From UMGS1851 sp900555605 (GTDB taxonomy: Bacteria; Bacillota; Clostridia; UBA1212; UBA1255): 21,669 nucleotides of DNA. Below the pieces are notes generated by a model, which saw only the letters and a program-made list of their open reading frames with translations, had not been told where the DNA came from and did no database searches. Location of the stretch: contig CABROF010000034.1 in the NCBI GenBank assembly GCA_902472555.1, positions 1 through 21,669 of the forward strand, given 5' to 3'. This document shows, one piece after another, positions 14,343-21,669 of the stretch (its first letter is position 1; each line of letters begins with the position of its first letter). A program made the translations under genes and the position numbers.

Positions 14343-15111
14343 TATACGAAGCGCATTTGAAAACGGAAAGGCTTTTATCCCATTTATAACGGGCGGGGAC
14401 CCGGATATGGAAACCACCGCGCTGCTGATTCGAGAAATGGCAGCTGCCGGCGCGGACCTGATTGAAATCGGAATTCCCTTCTCAGACCCGATTGCCGAAG
14501 GACCCGTAATCCAGGCAGCAAGCCAGCGGGCGCTGACTGCCGGATGTACGGTTGACCGATTGTTCGATATGGTAGAAACGGTCAGGGAAAGTGTGACGGT
14601 TCCTCTGCTGTTTATGACCTATGCAAACCCCGTCTTTTCCTATGGCGCGGATCGTTTTATAGAACGCTGCAGCAAGGCCGGCATCAGCGGTCTGATTGTT
14701 CCGGATGTGCCCTTCGAGGAAAAAGATGAATTTTCAGATATCTGCCAAGCATACGACGTAGCATGGATCTCTATGATCTCCCCTACCTCCGGCACACGGG
14801 CGGAGGCGATTGCAAAAGAAGCGGACGGCTTTTTATACTGTGTCTCCTCCTTAGGCGTGACAGGCGTCAGAACAGAGATCCACAGTCATATTGCCGATAT
14901 TATCCGTCGGGTAAAAGCCGTTTCCCAAATTCCCTGTGCAGTGGGCTTTGGGATTGCCACCCCGGAACAGGCAAAAACAATGGCCGCCTGCGCGGACGGC
15001 GTCATTGTAGGCAGCGCAATTGTACAGATCATTGCGCAGCACGGCCGCGGCAGCGTCCCTGCCGTACGGGAATATGTCAAGCGCATGAAGGACGCAGTCC
15101 GGGATCTGTAG
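14335..15111 (+). CDS. trpA: Tryptophan synthase alpha subunit
   Basis: TrpA cleaves indole-3-glycerol phosphate to indole and glyceraldehyde 3-phosphate. The 258-residue TIM barrel shows FITGGDPD, LIEIGIPFSDPIAEGPVIQ, MTYANPVFSYG, GLIVPDVPFEE, and YCVSSLGVTG. The catalytic Glu is Glu44 (Glu49 in Salmonella). The second catalytic acid, Asp60 in Salmonella (ADGP), is Glu55 here (AEGP). I believe this change occurs in other clostridial TrpA proteins, so it is probably tolerated. It overlaps trpB by 8 bp, with AAAGGAG upstream inside trpB. Confidence 0.96.
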   Translation: MNSIRSAFENGKAFIPFITGGDPDMETTALLIREMAAAGADLIEIGIPFSDPIAEGPVIQAASQRALTAGCTVDRLFDMVETVRESVTVPLLFMTYANPVFSYGADRFIERCSKAGISGLIVPDVPFEEKDEFSDICQAYDVAWISMISPTSGTRAEAIAKEADGFLYCVSSLGVTGVRTEIHSHIADIIRRVKAVSQIPCAVGFGIATPEQAKTMAACADGVIVGSAIVQIIAQHGRGSVPAVREYVKRMKDAVRDL

Positions 15112-15177
15112 CATCAAAGGCCGGAAACCGTTTTTGAAATAATAAATTAAAACACAATGATAAAAGGAGCATATGCT

Positions 15178-16224
15178 ATGTATAAAGAAATCTTAACAAA
15201 GCTGACAAACCGAATGGAACTGACAGATTCCGAAATCAATGAATTAATCGCTGCCATCAATCATGATGAAATCAGCGATGTACAGATCGGCGGCTTCCAG
15301 GTGGCGCTGCTGATGAAATCTCCTACGCTGAAGGAAACTGCTGCTATCGCAAAGGCAATGCGCAGCAACTGCGTCCGTCTAAATCCAAAGGTCAGCGAGC
15401 CGCTGATGGATACCTGCGGTACAGGCGGCGGACTGAGCACCTTCAATATTTCAACCGCCACCGCAATCGTCGCGGCAGCTGCAGGGATACCGGTAGCCAA
15501 GCATGGCAGCCCCCCCATCTCCAGCCTTTCCGGCAGCGCGGATGTGCTGGAAGCGCTGCAGGTAAACATTCAGCTGACCCCGGCAGCCGCGGAAAAAATC
15601 ATAGAAGAAATCGGGATTGTATTTTTATATGCGCCCCTTTTTCATCCTGTCATGTGCAAAGTACTGCCGCCGGAGCAAGACCTCGGCATCAAAACGATCT
15701 TTTATACGATTATCGGGCCTTTGATCAATCCGGCCTTTGCTTCCAGGCATATTTTAGGCGTATATAAGCCGGAGCTGCTGGACACCGTGACCATGGTCGC
15801 ACAAAGCCTCGGATATACGGATGCGCTGTTTGTACACGGGCTGGATGGATTAGACGAGATCTCTCTGATGGGAGCGACGCGGATCAATGAGCTGCATGCC
15901 GGAGAGGTCCGCACATATGAGATTACGCCGGAGGAATTCGGGCTCACCCGCTGCGGCCTTGCAGATATCAAAACAGGAGCGCCTGAGGTAAACGCACAGT
16001 GCATCCGGGACGTATTTGCAGGTAAAATCAAAGGGCCGCGCAGAGATGCGATTCTGATCAATGCGGCCGGAGCGCTGCTCATCGGCGGCCGTGCGGCAGA
16101 CTTTAAAGAAGGGATCCGTCTGGCGGCAGATCTGATCGACAGCGGTGCTGCGGAAAAAAAGCTGCAGCAGCTGAGCGAGGCTTCTCATGCGTATGCTTCA
16201 CACGCTTCAGAAACCGAAGTGTAG
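15178..16224 (+). CDS. trpD: Anthranilate phosphoribosyltransferase-like protein, divergent active site
   Basis: TrpD transfers phosphoribose from PRPP to anthranilate. The 348-residue protein keeps the PRPP site: GTGG (81-84), TFNIST (88-93), Lys108, SGSADVLEAL, and DE in LDEISL. It departs in the anthranilate site. The usual KHGNR-SS motif reads KHGSPPISS, losing the Asn (Ser111). The usual HPAM...VRxxLGxRTIFN reads HPVMCKVLPPEQDLGIKTIFY, so the Arg that binds anthranilate (Arg164 in the Sulfolobus enzyme) aligns with Glu166. The glycine loop is also one residue shorter (DTCGTGGGLS). ATG 15178 is chosen for AAAGGAG 9 nt upstream. It lies between trpA and trpC, so it most likely serves the same pathway. 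Confidence 0.9.
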   Translation: MYKEILTKLTNRMELTDSEINELIAAINHDEISDVQIGGFQVALLMKSPTLKETAAIAKAMRSNCVRLNPKVSEPLMDTCGTGGGLSTFNISTATAIVAAAAGIPVAKHGSPPISSLSGSADVLEALQVNIQLTPAAAEKIIEEIGIVFLYAPLFHPVMCKVLPPEQDLGIKTIFYTIIGPLINPAFASRHILGVYKPELLDTVTMVAQSLGYTDALFVHGLDGLDEISLMGATRINELHAGEVRTYEITPEEFGLTRCGLADIKTGAPEVNAQCIRDVFAGKIKGPRRDAILINAAGALLIGGRAADFKEGIRLAADLIDSGAAEKKLQQLSEASHAYASHASETEV

Positions 16225-16275
16225 AGCAAAACCCGTAAACAGGAGGCACACAGTCAGGAGGTTCTGTCAAACGTT

Positions 16276-17103
16276 ATGGAACGTATCTTCTCCCGGGCGA
16301 TCCGGGCAAAGAAAAAAGAAGGAAAGATTGCGGTAATCGCAGATATCAAACCGTATTCCCCGAAAGAGGGCGATTTATTTCAGGGCCGCGGCGCAGCTGA
16401 AATCGCGCTGAAGTTAAAGGCCGCGGGAGCGCCGTGTCTGTCAGTCGTAACGGAACAGCAGCATTTTCGTTCTTCCCTCAGTCTGCTCCGCAGCGTTGCG
16501 GCAGAGACCGGCCTGCCCGTGCTGTGCAAGGATTTTATCACAACAGAGCAGGCGCTGGCAGAAACAAAGGAAGCAGGCGCCGCTGCCGTTTTGCTGATCT
16601 GCGCCATGCAGACCGAAGCCTCACTGGCCAGGCTGCTGAACGCTGCCCGGCGGCTCGAACTTGAGGCGCTGGTGGAAACCCATAACGCTGCGGAATTTAC
16701 GCTGGCTATGAAGCTCGGCGCGCAGCTGATCGGTATCAACAACCGGGATATTCTGCAATTAGAACGGGATGGCGGCGGAGTCGGCACCACAGAAGCGCTT
16801 CTTAGACAAGTGCCGCAGATACAGACTGCCGCAGTCCGGGCTTCTGCCTGCGGACAGCCGAAGGGCCGGACTTTGCAGGCAGGCAATCCGCCTCTGTTCA
16901 TCAGTGAAAGCGGAATACAAACCGCAGCAGATGTCCGCCGTGCCGTCTGTGCCGGCGCGGATGCCGTTCTGATAGGCACCGCGCTTCTGAAAGCAGCGGA
17001 TATCGCCGCCTGCTATCGCAGTCTGTCTCAGCCGCCGGCCGAAACACCGCCGCGGCACGGAGGCGGTCCCGGACGGAGAAGTACCGGGCAGACAGGCAGA
17101 TAA
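16276..17103 (+). CDS. trpC: Indole-3-glycerol phosphate synthase, variant subfamily
   Basis: TrpC closes the indole ring by decarboxylation. This 275-residue version shows the barrel motifs: IADIKPYSPKEGDL (Lys25, Ser28), CKDFI (Lys85), LEALVETHN (Glu134), IGINNRD (Asn155, Arg157) and FISESGI (Ser210-Ser212). The first strand has Asp23 where most IGPS have Glu (AEIK-SPS); this DIK-SPKEGDL form is, to my memory, a clostridial subgroup with a short N-terminus. An insert (185-205) precedes the ISESGI strand, and a Pro/Gly/Arg-rich tail of about 25 residues follows the barrel. AGGAGG occurs twice upstream (16241 and 16256); the nearer one is 14 nt from ATG 16276, which is long. Confidence 0.93.
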   Translation: MERIFSRAIRAKKKEGKIAVIADIKPYSPKEGDLFQGRGAAEIALKLKAAGAPCLSVVTEQQHFRSSLSLLRSVAAETGLPVLCKDFITTEQALAETKEAGAAAVLLICAMQTEASLARLLNAARRLELEALVETHNAAEFTLAMKLGAQLIGINNRDILQLERDGGGVGTTEALLRQVPQIQTAAVRASACGQPKGRTLQAGNPPLFISESGIQTAADVRRAVCAGADAVLIGTALLKAADIAACYRSLSQPPAETPPRHGGGPGRRSTGQTGR

Positions 17104-17152
17104 GCCCGGACAGCTCGGGAGATATAAGCGTAAGGTAGGAGGAACGAATTCT

Positions 17153-17830
17153 ATGCCGCTATTAAAAATCTGCGGATTACAGCGTACCGAAGATGCCGTG
17201 GCATGCGCGGAGTTCGGGGTGGATGTGATAGGCTGCATCGTCAACTATCCGGAAGCAGTGCCTTGGCGGATTCAACCGCAGCAAGCGCGGAGGCTGATAG
17301 AAACCGTGCGCGGAAAAGCCCGCAGCTGCATTGTAACAGGCGGCCTGCCGAGAGAAATTCTCGCGCTGGCAGAGCAGTTGCGGCCCGATATGATCCAGCT
17401 GCATTATAAAGAGACCCTGGAGGAGACCCGTTTTCTTGCGCGCCGCCTTGCGGATATAGGAATTTCTGTAATAAAAGCGATCCCGATCCGGCCGGACGGC
17501 TCTTGTGAAATGGCGGAATTTGCTTGTGCGGAGGAGGCCGCACAAGTGCTTGCAGCAGAAACAGAAGTATCAATGCTGCTTTTGGATGCGCGCTGCGCCG
17601 CAGCACCCATGGCAAAATACGGACGAATCGACCTTTCGCTTTACCGGCGCACCGCCCGGGCCATTGCAAAGCCGCTTCTGCTGGCCGTGACCTCCGATAT
17701 TTTACCTGAAATTCTTCATCAGATACAGCCTTACGGAGTCGATATCCTAACCGGCGCAGAGCAGGCCCCAGGCGTTAAGGATTATGCGAAACTCCGGATA
17801 CTCTGCCGGATCTGCGGCAAATCCGTTTGA
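17153..17830 (+). CDS. trpF: Phosphoribosylanthranilate isomerase, divergent
   Basis: TrpF carries out the Amadori rearrangement between TrpD and TrpC. The 225-residue protein begins LLKICGL with the catalytic Cys7; the catalytic Asp is probably Asp145 in MLLLDAR. IQLHYKE replaces the usual VQLHG-E, and the end VDILTGAEQAPGVKDYAKL corresponds to the usual VDVSSGVE--PG-KD. The SPR motif, whose Arg binds the carboxylate of anthranilate in Thermotoga PRAI, reads VPWR here, with Trp38 in its place and an Arg one residue later. AGGAGG lies 10 nt upstream of ATG 17153. It is the last biosynthetic gene of the operon. Confidence 0.92.
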   Translation: MPLLKICGLQRTEDAVACAEFGVDVIGCIVNYPEAVPWRIQPQQARRLIETVRGKARSCIVTGGLPREILALAEQLRPDMIQLHYKETLEETRFLARRLADIGISVIKAIPIRPDGSCEMAEFACAEEAAQVLAAETEVSMLLLDARCAAAPMAKYGRIDLSLYRRTARAIAKPLLLAVTSDILPEILHQIQPYGVDILTGAEQAPGVKDYAKLRILCRICGKSV

Positions 17831-17895
17831 CATTGCGGCAGTTCTGTGCCAGTATATAGATCTGCAGAATCTTGATTTAATCGGTGAGGAAAATC

Positions 17896-18804
17896 ATGTG
17901 GATGCTCTTTGCAGCAGGTTCCGCCGTATGCGCGGGCCTGACGGCGGTTTTAGCAAAATGCGGAATCCGGAACGCGGATTCGAATGTTGTCACGGCAATC
18001 CGTACATCGGTGGTTTTGCTGTTTGCATGGCTCATGGTATTTTTGACCGGCGTTCAGGGAGAAACCGCGGCCCTCAGCAGCCGAAACTATACATTTTTGA
18101 TATTATCTGGACTTTCCACAGGCGTCTCCTGGCTCTGCTACTTTAAAGCGCTGCAATTAGGGGATGTGAATAAGGTCGCGCCCATTGATAAGTCCAGTAC
18201 AATCTTAACCATGCTGCTGGCCTTTGCCATTCTGTCCGAGCCCCTGAAAATCAATATGATAATCGGAATGGCGGCAATGGGCGCAGGTACTTATTTGATG
18301 ATTCAAAAAAGGCCGGAGGTGCAGGAAGCTGCTCTGCAGGCGGATCATCGCAGCGGCGGCCGGAGAAAAAAAATTGCACCCTCTAATCAGTGCCTTCTTT
18401 ATGCGGCCGGCTCCGCCGTATGCGCCAGTCTTACTTCTATTTTAGCAAAAATCGGAATTGACGGCGTGGACTCTAACTTGGGCACCGCAATCCGTACGGG
18501 GGTCGTGCTGATCATGGCCTGGGCGATTGTGTTTATAACCAAAAAACAGAATACCATCAAGCAGATTACAAAAAGGGATCTGATCTTTATTATTTTATCC
18601 GGGCTGGCCACTGGCGCTTCCTGGCTCTGCTATTTTAAAGCGCTGCATGACGGTCCCGCCAGCATTGTGGTTCCGGTGGATAAATTAAGTATTGTCGTTA
18701 CGGTGGCGTTTTCTTATTTCATACTGCATGAAAGGCTTACAAAAAAGGCGCTGCTGGGCCTGCTGCTGCTGGTCGGCGGCACGCTCACGCTTCTGATAAA
18801 ATAA
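17896..18804 (+). CDS. DMT superfamily transporter with two EamA halves
   Basis: The 302-residue protein has about ten membrane helices in two similar halves. Both halves start AAGSAVCA-LT--LAK-GI and contain VSWLCYFKAL or ASWLCYFKAL, an internal duplication typical of EamA transporters. A charged linker (about 145-165) joins them. The family exports amino acids and other metabolites. ATG 17896 is preferred with GAGGA just upstream; GTG 17884 is also in frame. It follows trpF by 65 bp without a terminator, so it is probably expressed with the trp operon and could export tryptophan or an aromatic amine, or take one up. The link is by context only. Confidence 0.85.
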   Translation: MWMLFAAGSAVCAGLTAVLAKCGIRNADSNVVTAIRTSVVLLFAWLMVFLTGVQGETAALSSRNYTFLILSGLSTGVSWLCYFKALQLGDVNKVAPIDKSSTILTMLLAFAILSEPLKINMIIGMAAMGAGTYLMIQKRPEVQEAALQADHRSGGRRKKIAPSNQCLLYAAGSAVCASLTSILAKIGIDGVDSNLGTAIRTGVVLIMAWAIVFITKKQNTIKQITKRDLIFIILSGLATGASWLCYFKALHDGPASIVVPVDKLSIVVTVAFSYFILHERLTKKALLGLLLLVGGTLTLLIK

Positions 18805-18889
18805 CGCCCCCGGAAGAGGGTGCAACTGAGGGATTTTCAAAAAACGAGAATGTTTGAGTGACGCCTTCAGATCGTAGGGACAAGAATAG

Positions 18890-18930
18890 CGGCTACACAA
18901 GCGTAGAAATGCTCCTGTGTAGCCGTTTTT
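18890..18930 (+). terminator. Terminator of the trp operon and transporter
   Basis: CGGCTACACA (18890-18899) pairs with TGTGTAGCCG (18916-18925), followed by TTTTT. Confidence 0.85.
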
Positions 18931-19014
18931 ATATGCCCAGATCCAGCCGAAATCTTTATCTGCATTATGCTCAGAATGAATTTGCGATATCCCGCCATAA
19001 GAGCAGATATGTAC

Positions 19015-19143
19015 CTACCAAAAATCAAGGAGCGAATCCGCTATATCCGGCAGAGAGGCAAGACCAATATGTTCGATGTGCCGATGATGCAGTATCCTGC
19101 TAACCAGTATGGACTTCAAATAGGCACCTATTATGAACAGAAC
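19015..19143 (+). pseudogene. DUF5049-like remnant
   Basis: The frame reads KIKERIRYIRQRGKTNMFDV and continues for about 20 codons before drifting into sequence without family likeness. The I-x-x-IR--G-TNMFDV block is what I remember of DUF5049, a small protein of clostridial phages and integrative elements. No start codon with a ribosome-binding site fits, and the usual end is not seen. Beyond this, the 578 bp between the transporter and the recombinase hold only two terminators and unassigned sequence. Confidence 0.4.
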
Positions 19144-19213
19144 GCTTATAATGCACCTATCGCTTGTATCAATATAAATTAGATATACTCCCGTCTTTGA
19201 CAGTCAGGAAGAG

Positions 19214-19257
19214 AAAAACTGCCATAAAAGCCTTGTATAAAGGCGTTTTATGGCAGT
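19214..19257 (-). terminator. Terminator of the recombinase unit
   Basis: ACTGCCATAAAA (19218-19229) pairs perfectly with TTTTATGGCAGT (19246-19257), with four more inner pairs past a bulge. On the minus strand TTTTCTCTT follows, so it would end transcription coming from the recombinase. Confidence 0.7.
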
Positions 19258-19382
19258 CAAACCGTGTAAATTTTTGCGTACCTTTTTCTACTTTTTGTTT
19301 CTCGAAAAATTTTTTTCATTTGTTTTTGGCTGACAATCTGATAATCCGTATGAAAGCCGAAGGCTTCATGAAGCGCATCGGT

Positions 19383-20183
19383 TCATTCCGTCCTGGTATA
19401 CGCGGGGATATATCCTTCCTCTGAAACGGCGAGAAAATTCATGCCGCGCAGGGTATTCAGAATGTCTTCACTGCCCTGCTGATACCTCGAAAAGCGTGTG
19501 TCGCCGTTCTGCGCCTTGCAGACGCCCGGTGTGATAATTTGCCGTGCGGTCAGAATCCGACTGATTTGCGAAAGACTGTTTCCTGCAAGAGAAAGACGAA
19601 AGATTTCCTTTACCACGGCTGCAGCTTCATCATCCACAATTAAACGGTTTCGGCTTACTGGGTCTACCTTGTAGCCGTAGGGGGCTTGTGCGCTGATATA
19701 GTACCCCTTGTAGGCTCTTTGACGTTTCGCTGACTTCACTTTGCGGGATAAATCTTTTGCGTACATATCGTTCAGAATATTCTTGAACGGCGCAATATCA
19801 TTGTCATCCCGGTTGGTGTCGATTCCGTCATTCACGGCGATATACCGTACCCGTTTTCGGCTGAAATACACATCGGTGTAATAGCCGGTCTGGATATAAT
19901 CTCTGCCCAGTCCGCTCAAGTCCTTGGTGATGACAAGATTGACCTTACCACCGTCAATATCCTCAAGCAATCTTGTAAATGCCGGACGGTTGAAATTCAG
20001 CCCCGAATAGCCGTCATCCGCATAGATTTCGTAAATGGAAAATCCTCGCTCGTGGCAAAAGCCCTCCAGCATCATTTTTTGTGTTTCAATACTGACGCTT
20101 TCGCCTGCCTGTTCGTCGTCCTTGCTTAATCTGCAATAGACTGCTGCGCTGTAAATGGCTGGCTCATTCCTCACTTGTTCCAT
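19383..20183 (-). pseudogene. Tn4451-type large serine recombinase, truncated and active-site altered
   Basis: The 266-residue frame matches the N-terminal half of large serine recombinases, which normally exceed 500 residues. It has AVYCRLSKDD with the nucleophile Ser20 and Arg18, ADDGYSGLNFNRPAF, and VRYIAVNDGIDT. The conserved DLSRLGR motif reads DLSGLGR, so the first of two active-site Arg residues is Gly91, while Arg94 remains. The recombinase domain begins (YGYKVDP) but ends after about 60 residues in unrelated codons; the zinc-ribbon and coiled-coil parts are missing. It cannot be a working recombinase as written. The start overlaps the upstream small gene by 20 bp. Confidence 0.88.
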
Positions 20184-20361
20184 GTTCTGCTCCTTTCCGG
20201 GAACAAAGTGAATCCTGAGATTGTTCGGTTTCTTTTATTATACCGAGGTATATGCTCTCCGCCAATGCGGCAGCATTTGACAAAAATACTGCTGTAAAGA
20301 TATCTTCTGGATTTTGCTTGCCTGTAAAACACTCGTGAACAATCAGTTTAACCTTTCCCAT
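20164..20361 (-). CDS. Small accessory gene upstream of the recombinase
   Basis: The 65-residue protein begins MGKVKLIVHECFTGKQNPED and goes on with a helical Ala-rich part (FLSNAAALAESIYL). ATG 20361 has AAAGGAGG 5 nt upstream. The 20-bp overlap with the recombinase start and this order (small gene, then recombinase) suggest a conserved pair in Tn4451-like elements; I do not recognise its function. Confidence 0.6.
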   Translation of the reverse strand: MGKVKLIVHECFTGKQNPEDIFTAVFLSNAAALAESIYLGIIKETEQSQDSLCSRKGAEHGTSEE

Positions 20362-20385
20362 AATTGCCTCCTTTACCGTGAGAGT

Positions 20386-20419
20386 AACAGTCGGAGGAAG
20401 AGAAAGCCCTCCAACTGTT
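20386..20419 (-). repeat. Leader hairpin before the recombinase pair
   Basis: AACAGTCGGAGG (20386-20397) pairs with CCTCCAACTGTT (20408-20419) over 11 of 12 positions. It is 25 nt upstream of the start of the small accessory gene on the minus strand and has no T tract. It could be an operator or a translation control element. Confidence 0.5.
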
Positions 20420-20479
20420 TCCTCACTGAAAGGCGAAAATGCAGGCCTCAATTTTGAATGTTCACAAAATGTTTACATA

Positions 20480-20617
20480 CTACAAGTGATCTGCTATGTG
20501 CCAGCAAGCATCGCCGTTGTGATACCACGGCACTTTATCAGGAATCTCCTGAAACCTCTTTAAGGGATTGGGATTATCTCCACAGTCTGACTTTTGACGG
20601 GCTAAAGAGGATAAACA
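20480..20617 (-). other. Coding-like stretch downstream of the immunity gene
   Basis: In the same frame as the immunity gene, and right after its TAG stop, 45 codons are open to the TAG at 20480. They include RFQEIPDKVPWYHNGD and CWHIADHL, which look protein-like. No start codon or ribosome-binding site is visible, so it is probably the end of a lost gene. Confidence 0.35.
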
Positions 20618-20866
20618 CTAATCTGCCATCTTAATTGAATCTAAAATGTTTTTCAACTTTTCTCCTCCAATGTTGGCATCTAGTAAATCATCAACGCTAT
20701 CAAAGACCTGCTTTTTTTGGTTGCCCTCTAAATTCTCCATTAACCAATATTCCACACGTCTCTTTTTTAGGAATTTTTTTATACAAAAACAAGCGAGGCA
20801 ATAATGTTTTCCTTTGTAATCAAATTCTATTTCTCCGTGAGCATTTAAAAGTTTTTCTATATCCAC
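20618..20866 (-). CDS. Probable immunity protein for the Rhs toxin
   Basis: The 82-residue protein begins with GTG 20866, 4 bp after the stop of the Rhs gene, with AGGTGG about 8 nt upstream. The sequence EIEFDYKGKHYCLACF followed by a final acidic helix (FDSVDDLLDANIGGEKLKNIL) resembles small single-domain immunity proteins. In polymorphic toxin systems such a gene directly follows the toxin and protects the producer. No family can be named with certainty. Confidence 0.65.
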   Translation of the reverse strand: MDIEKLLNAHGEIEFDYKGKHYCLACFCIKKFLKKRRVEYWLMENLEGNQKKQVFDSVDDLLDANIGGEKLKNILDSIKMAD

Positions 20867-20870
20867 TTTT

Positions 20871-21668
20871 CTACCACCTCGATCTCCACAAGTTATTTAT
20901 AGGCTCGGACCATGGATTAGAATTAGGAAAATTTATTTTGTGACCATGAGGAATAGAGTGATATTTTGGGCCGCCATGGTTTGTGTAGTCAAGTTGGAAA
21001 GTAGCCTTTCCGTTTACATTATAGAATCTGGTGTTTGTTACTTTTCCGTTTTTTATTGCACTTTGTGATGATAGAGGTTTTCCCGTTTTTCCTAATTTCC
21101 CAGCGACCTGTGTATTTCTCAATGCCTGTGTAGCTCGCCCTGCTCCTCCAGTGATAGCGCCAGTTATTGAGCCTTTCATAAAGCCATCAGCACCACCTTC
21201 AAGTGCAGCTTTACCAGCACCTTTCCAACTTCCGGTTGATACACGATGACTTATAGCTCCTCCAGCGGCTCCTGTAGTTGCACCAATTGCACCACCAATT
21301 ACTGCGCCTTTTAGTGCTCCAGCTGCAATAAAGCCAGCTACACCAGCACCAGCGCCACCTATGGCAACTGTTACAATCGCAGCAGCGGCTATAACCGCTG
21401 CACCGACCAACAATTTTGTTGCCCAAGAAGGCCATGTGCCATCCTCGTCGGTCATGTTTACAGGATTATTGCCGCAGTAAGCAAACAGATTCATTCCGGT
21501 TACATTACCGGTTGTCAGCTGGCTATCCGCATGAATAAACCGCCCAACCTCTGGATCATAATACCGGCTCTGCAAATAATAAAATCCCGTCTCATTGTCG
21601 TAATAGTATCCTCTGTACCGGAACGGGTTCAGATACCCGATATGCCCGGTGCTCGTGACTGTGTTTCC
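20871..21668 (-). CDS. Rhs-family polymorphic toxin, C-terminal part
   Basis: The frame enters from the right edge and codes for the last 265 residues. The first 80 hold the Rhs core end: FRYRGYYYDNETGFYYLQSR, YYDPEVGRFIHADS and NLFAYCGNNPVNMTDEDG. Next comes a Gly/Ala-rich hydrophobic pretoxin segment (about 85-165) that could insert in a membrane. The last 70 residues form a variable tail: RFYNVNGKATFQLDYTNHGG, then KYHSIPHGHKI. The Tyr-Gly-Lys ... DYTNHG ... PHGH pattern is like that of polymorphic toxin type 24, a proposed nuclease; this is from memory. Rhs proteins deliver such tails to competitors. The delivery part lies outside the window. Confidence 0.85.
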   Translation of the reverse strand, partial: GNTVTSTGHIGYLNPFRYRGYYYDNETGFYYLQSRYYDPEVGRFIHADSQLTTGNVTGMNLFAYCGNNPVNMTDEDGTWPSWATKLLVGAAVIAAAAIVTVAIGGAGAGVAGFIAAGALKGAVIGGAIGATTGAAGGAISHRVSTGSWKGAGKAALEGGADGFMKGSITGAITGGAGRATQALRNTQVAGKLGKTGKPLSSQSAIKNGKVTNTRFYNVNGKATFQLDYTNHGGPKYHSIPHGHKINFPNSNPWSEPINNLWRSRW

Positions 21669-21669
21669 C

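Noticed and set aside
16380..16979. 199-codon frame antisense to trpC
   Set aside because: It is a shadow in a GC-rich gene with Ala/Ser-rich content; trpC has clear motifs.
21211..21435. Trp/Cys-rich minus-strand frame inside the Rhs gene
   Set aside because: It is the +1 frame of a Gly/Ala-rich coding repeat; the Rhs frame is clear.
1..21669. CRISPR array or tRNA genes
   Set aside because: No regularly spaced direct repeats and no tRNA cloverleaf other than the tmRNA acceptor domain were seen by eye.

Overview
This window looks like chromosome of a low-to-mid GC, Gram-positive anaerobe of the class Clostridia (Bacillota); family-level placement is not possible from the sequence alone. The reasons are purine-rich Shine-Dalgarno sequences before most genes, consensus sigma-A promoters, a tryptophan T-box, an FMN riboswitch upstream of a RibU transporter gene, a WYL regulator, a CarD-type regulator, and a Tn4451-type serine recombinase.

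Layout. 1-320: the last 69 codons of an exported or carbohydrate-binding protein and its terminator. 337-1319: smpB and ssrA (tmRNA), the trans-translation pair. 1320-3317: an AT-rich accessory patch just downstream of ssrA, with a candidate ADP-ribosyltransferase gene, a small acidic frameshifted partner, and fossils of IS21 and IS1182 elements. 3318-6229: a carbon-nitrogen hydrolase, a CarD-family regulator coupled to a small unknown gene, and a metallophosphoesterase. 6493-7532: ribU with its FMN riboswitch, attenuator and promoter, abutted by an IS30-like fossil. 8101-11686: a WYL regulator and three tightly packed genes of unknown function (toroid-like, Cys/His-rich, Cys-rich), with the same operator-promoter layout in front of both transcription units. 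11714-12767: fossils of IS256 and of an rve-type (IS481-like) transposase. 12727-18804: a T-box controlled tryptophan operon trpB-A-D-C-F followed by a DMT transporter. 18805-20620: a decayed mobile element with a DUF5049-like remnant and a truncated serine recombinase lacking an active-site Arg. 20618-21668: the end of an Rhs protein with a toxin tail and its probable immunity gene.

How the parts work together. SmpB and tmRNA rescue stalled ribosomes. The FMN riboswitch senses flavin and attenuates riboflavin uptake. Uncharged tRNA-Trp turns on trpBADCF, which would convert anthranilate to tryptophan; no trpE or trpG is present, and TrpA, TrpC, TrpD and TrpF each depart from the textbook active site, which is the most striking metabolic observation. 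The WYL operon is the best candidate for an undescribed system: the regulator gene and the downstream operon share TGAYA-N6-TGTCW-N12-TAGAAT, so they are probably co-regulated. Two candidate effector loci (the ART-like gene and the Rhs tail with its immunity gene) sit in mobile-element debris. All family assignments are from motif recognition without a database search.
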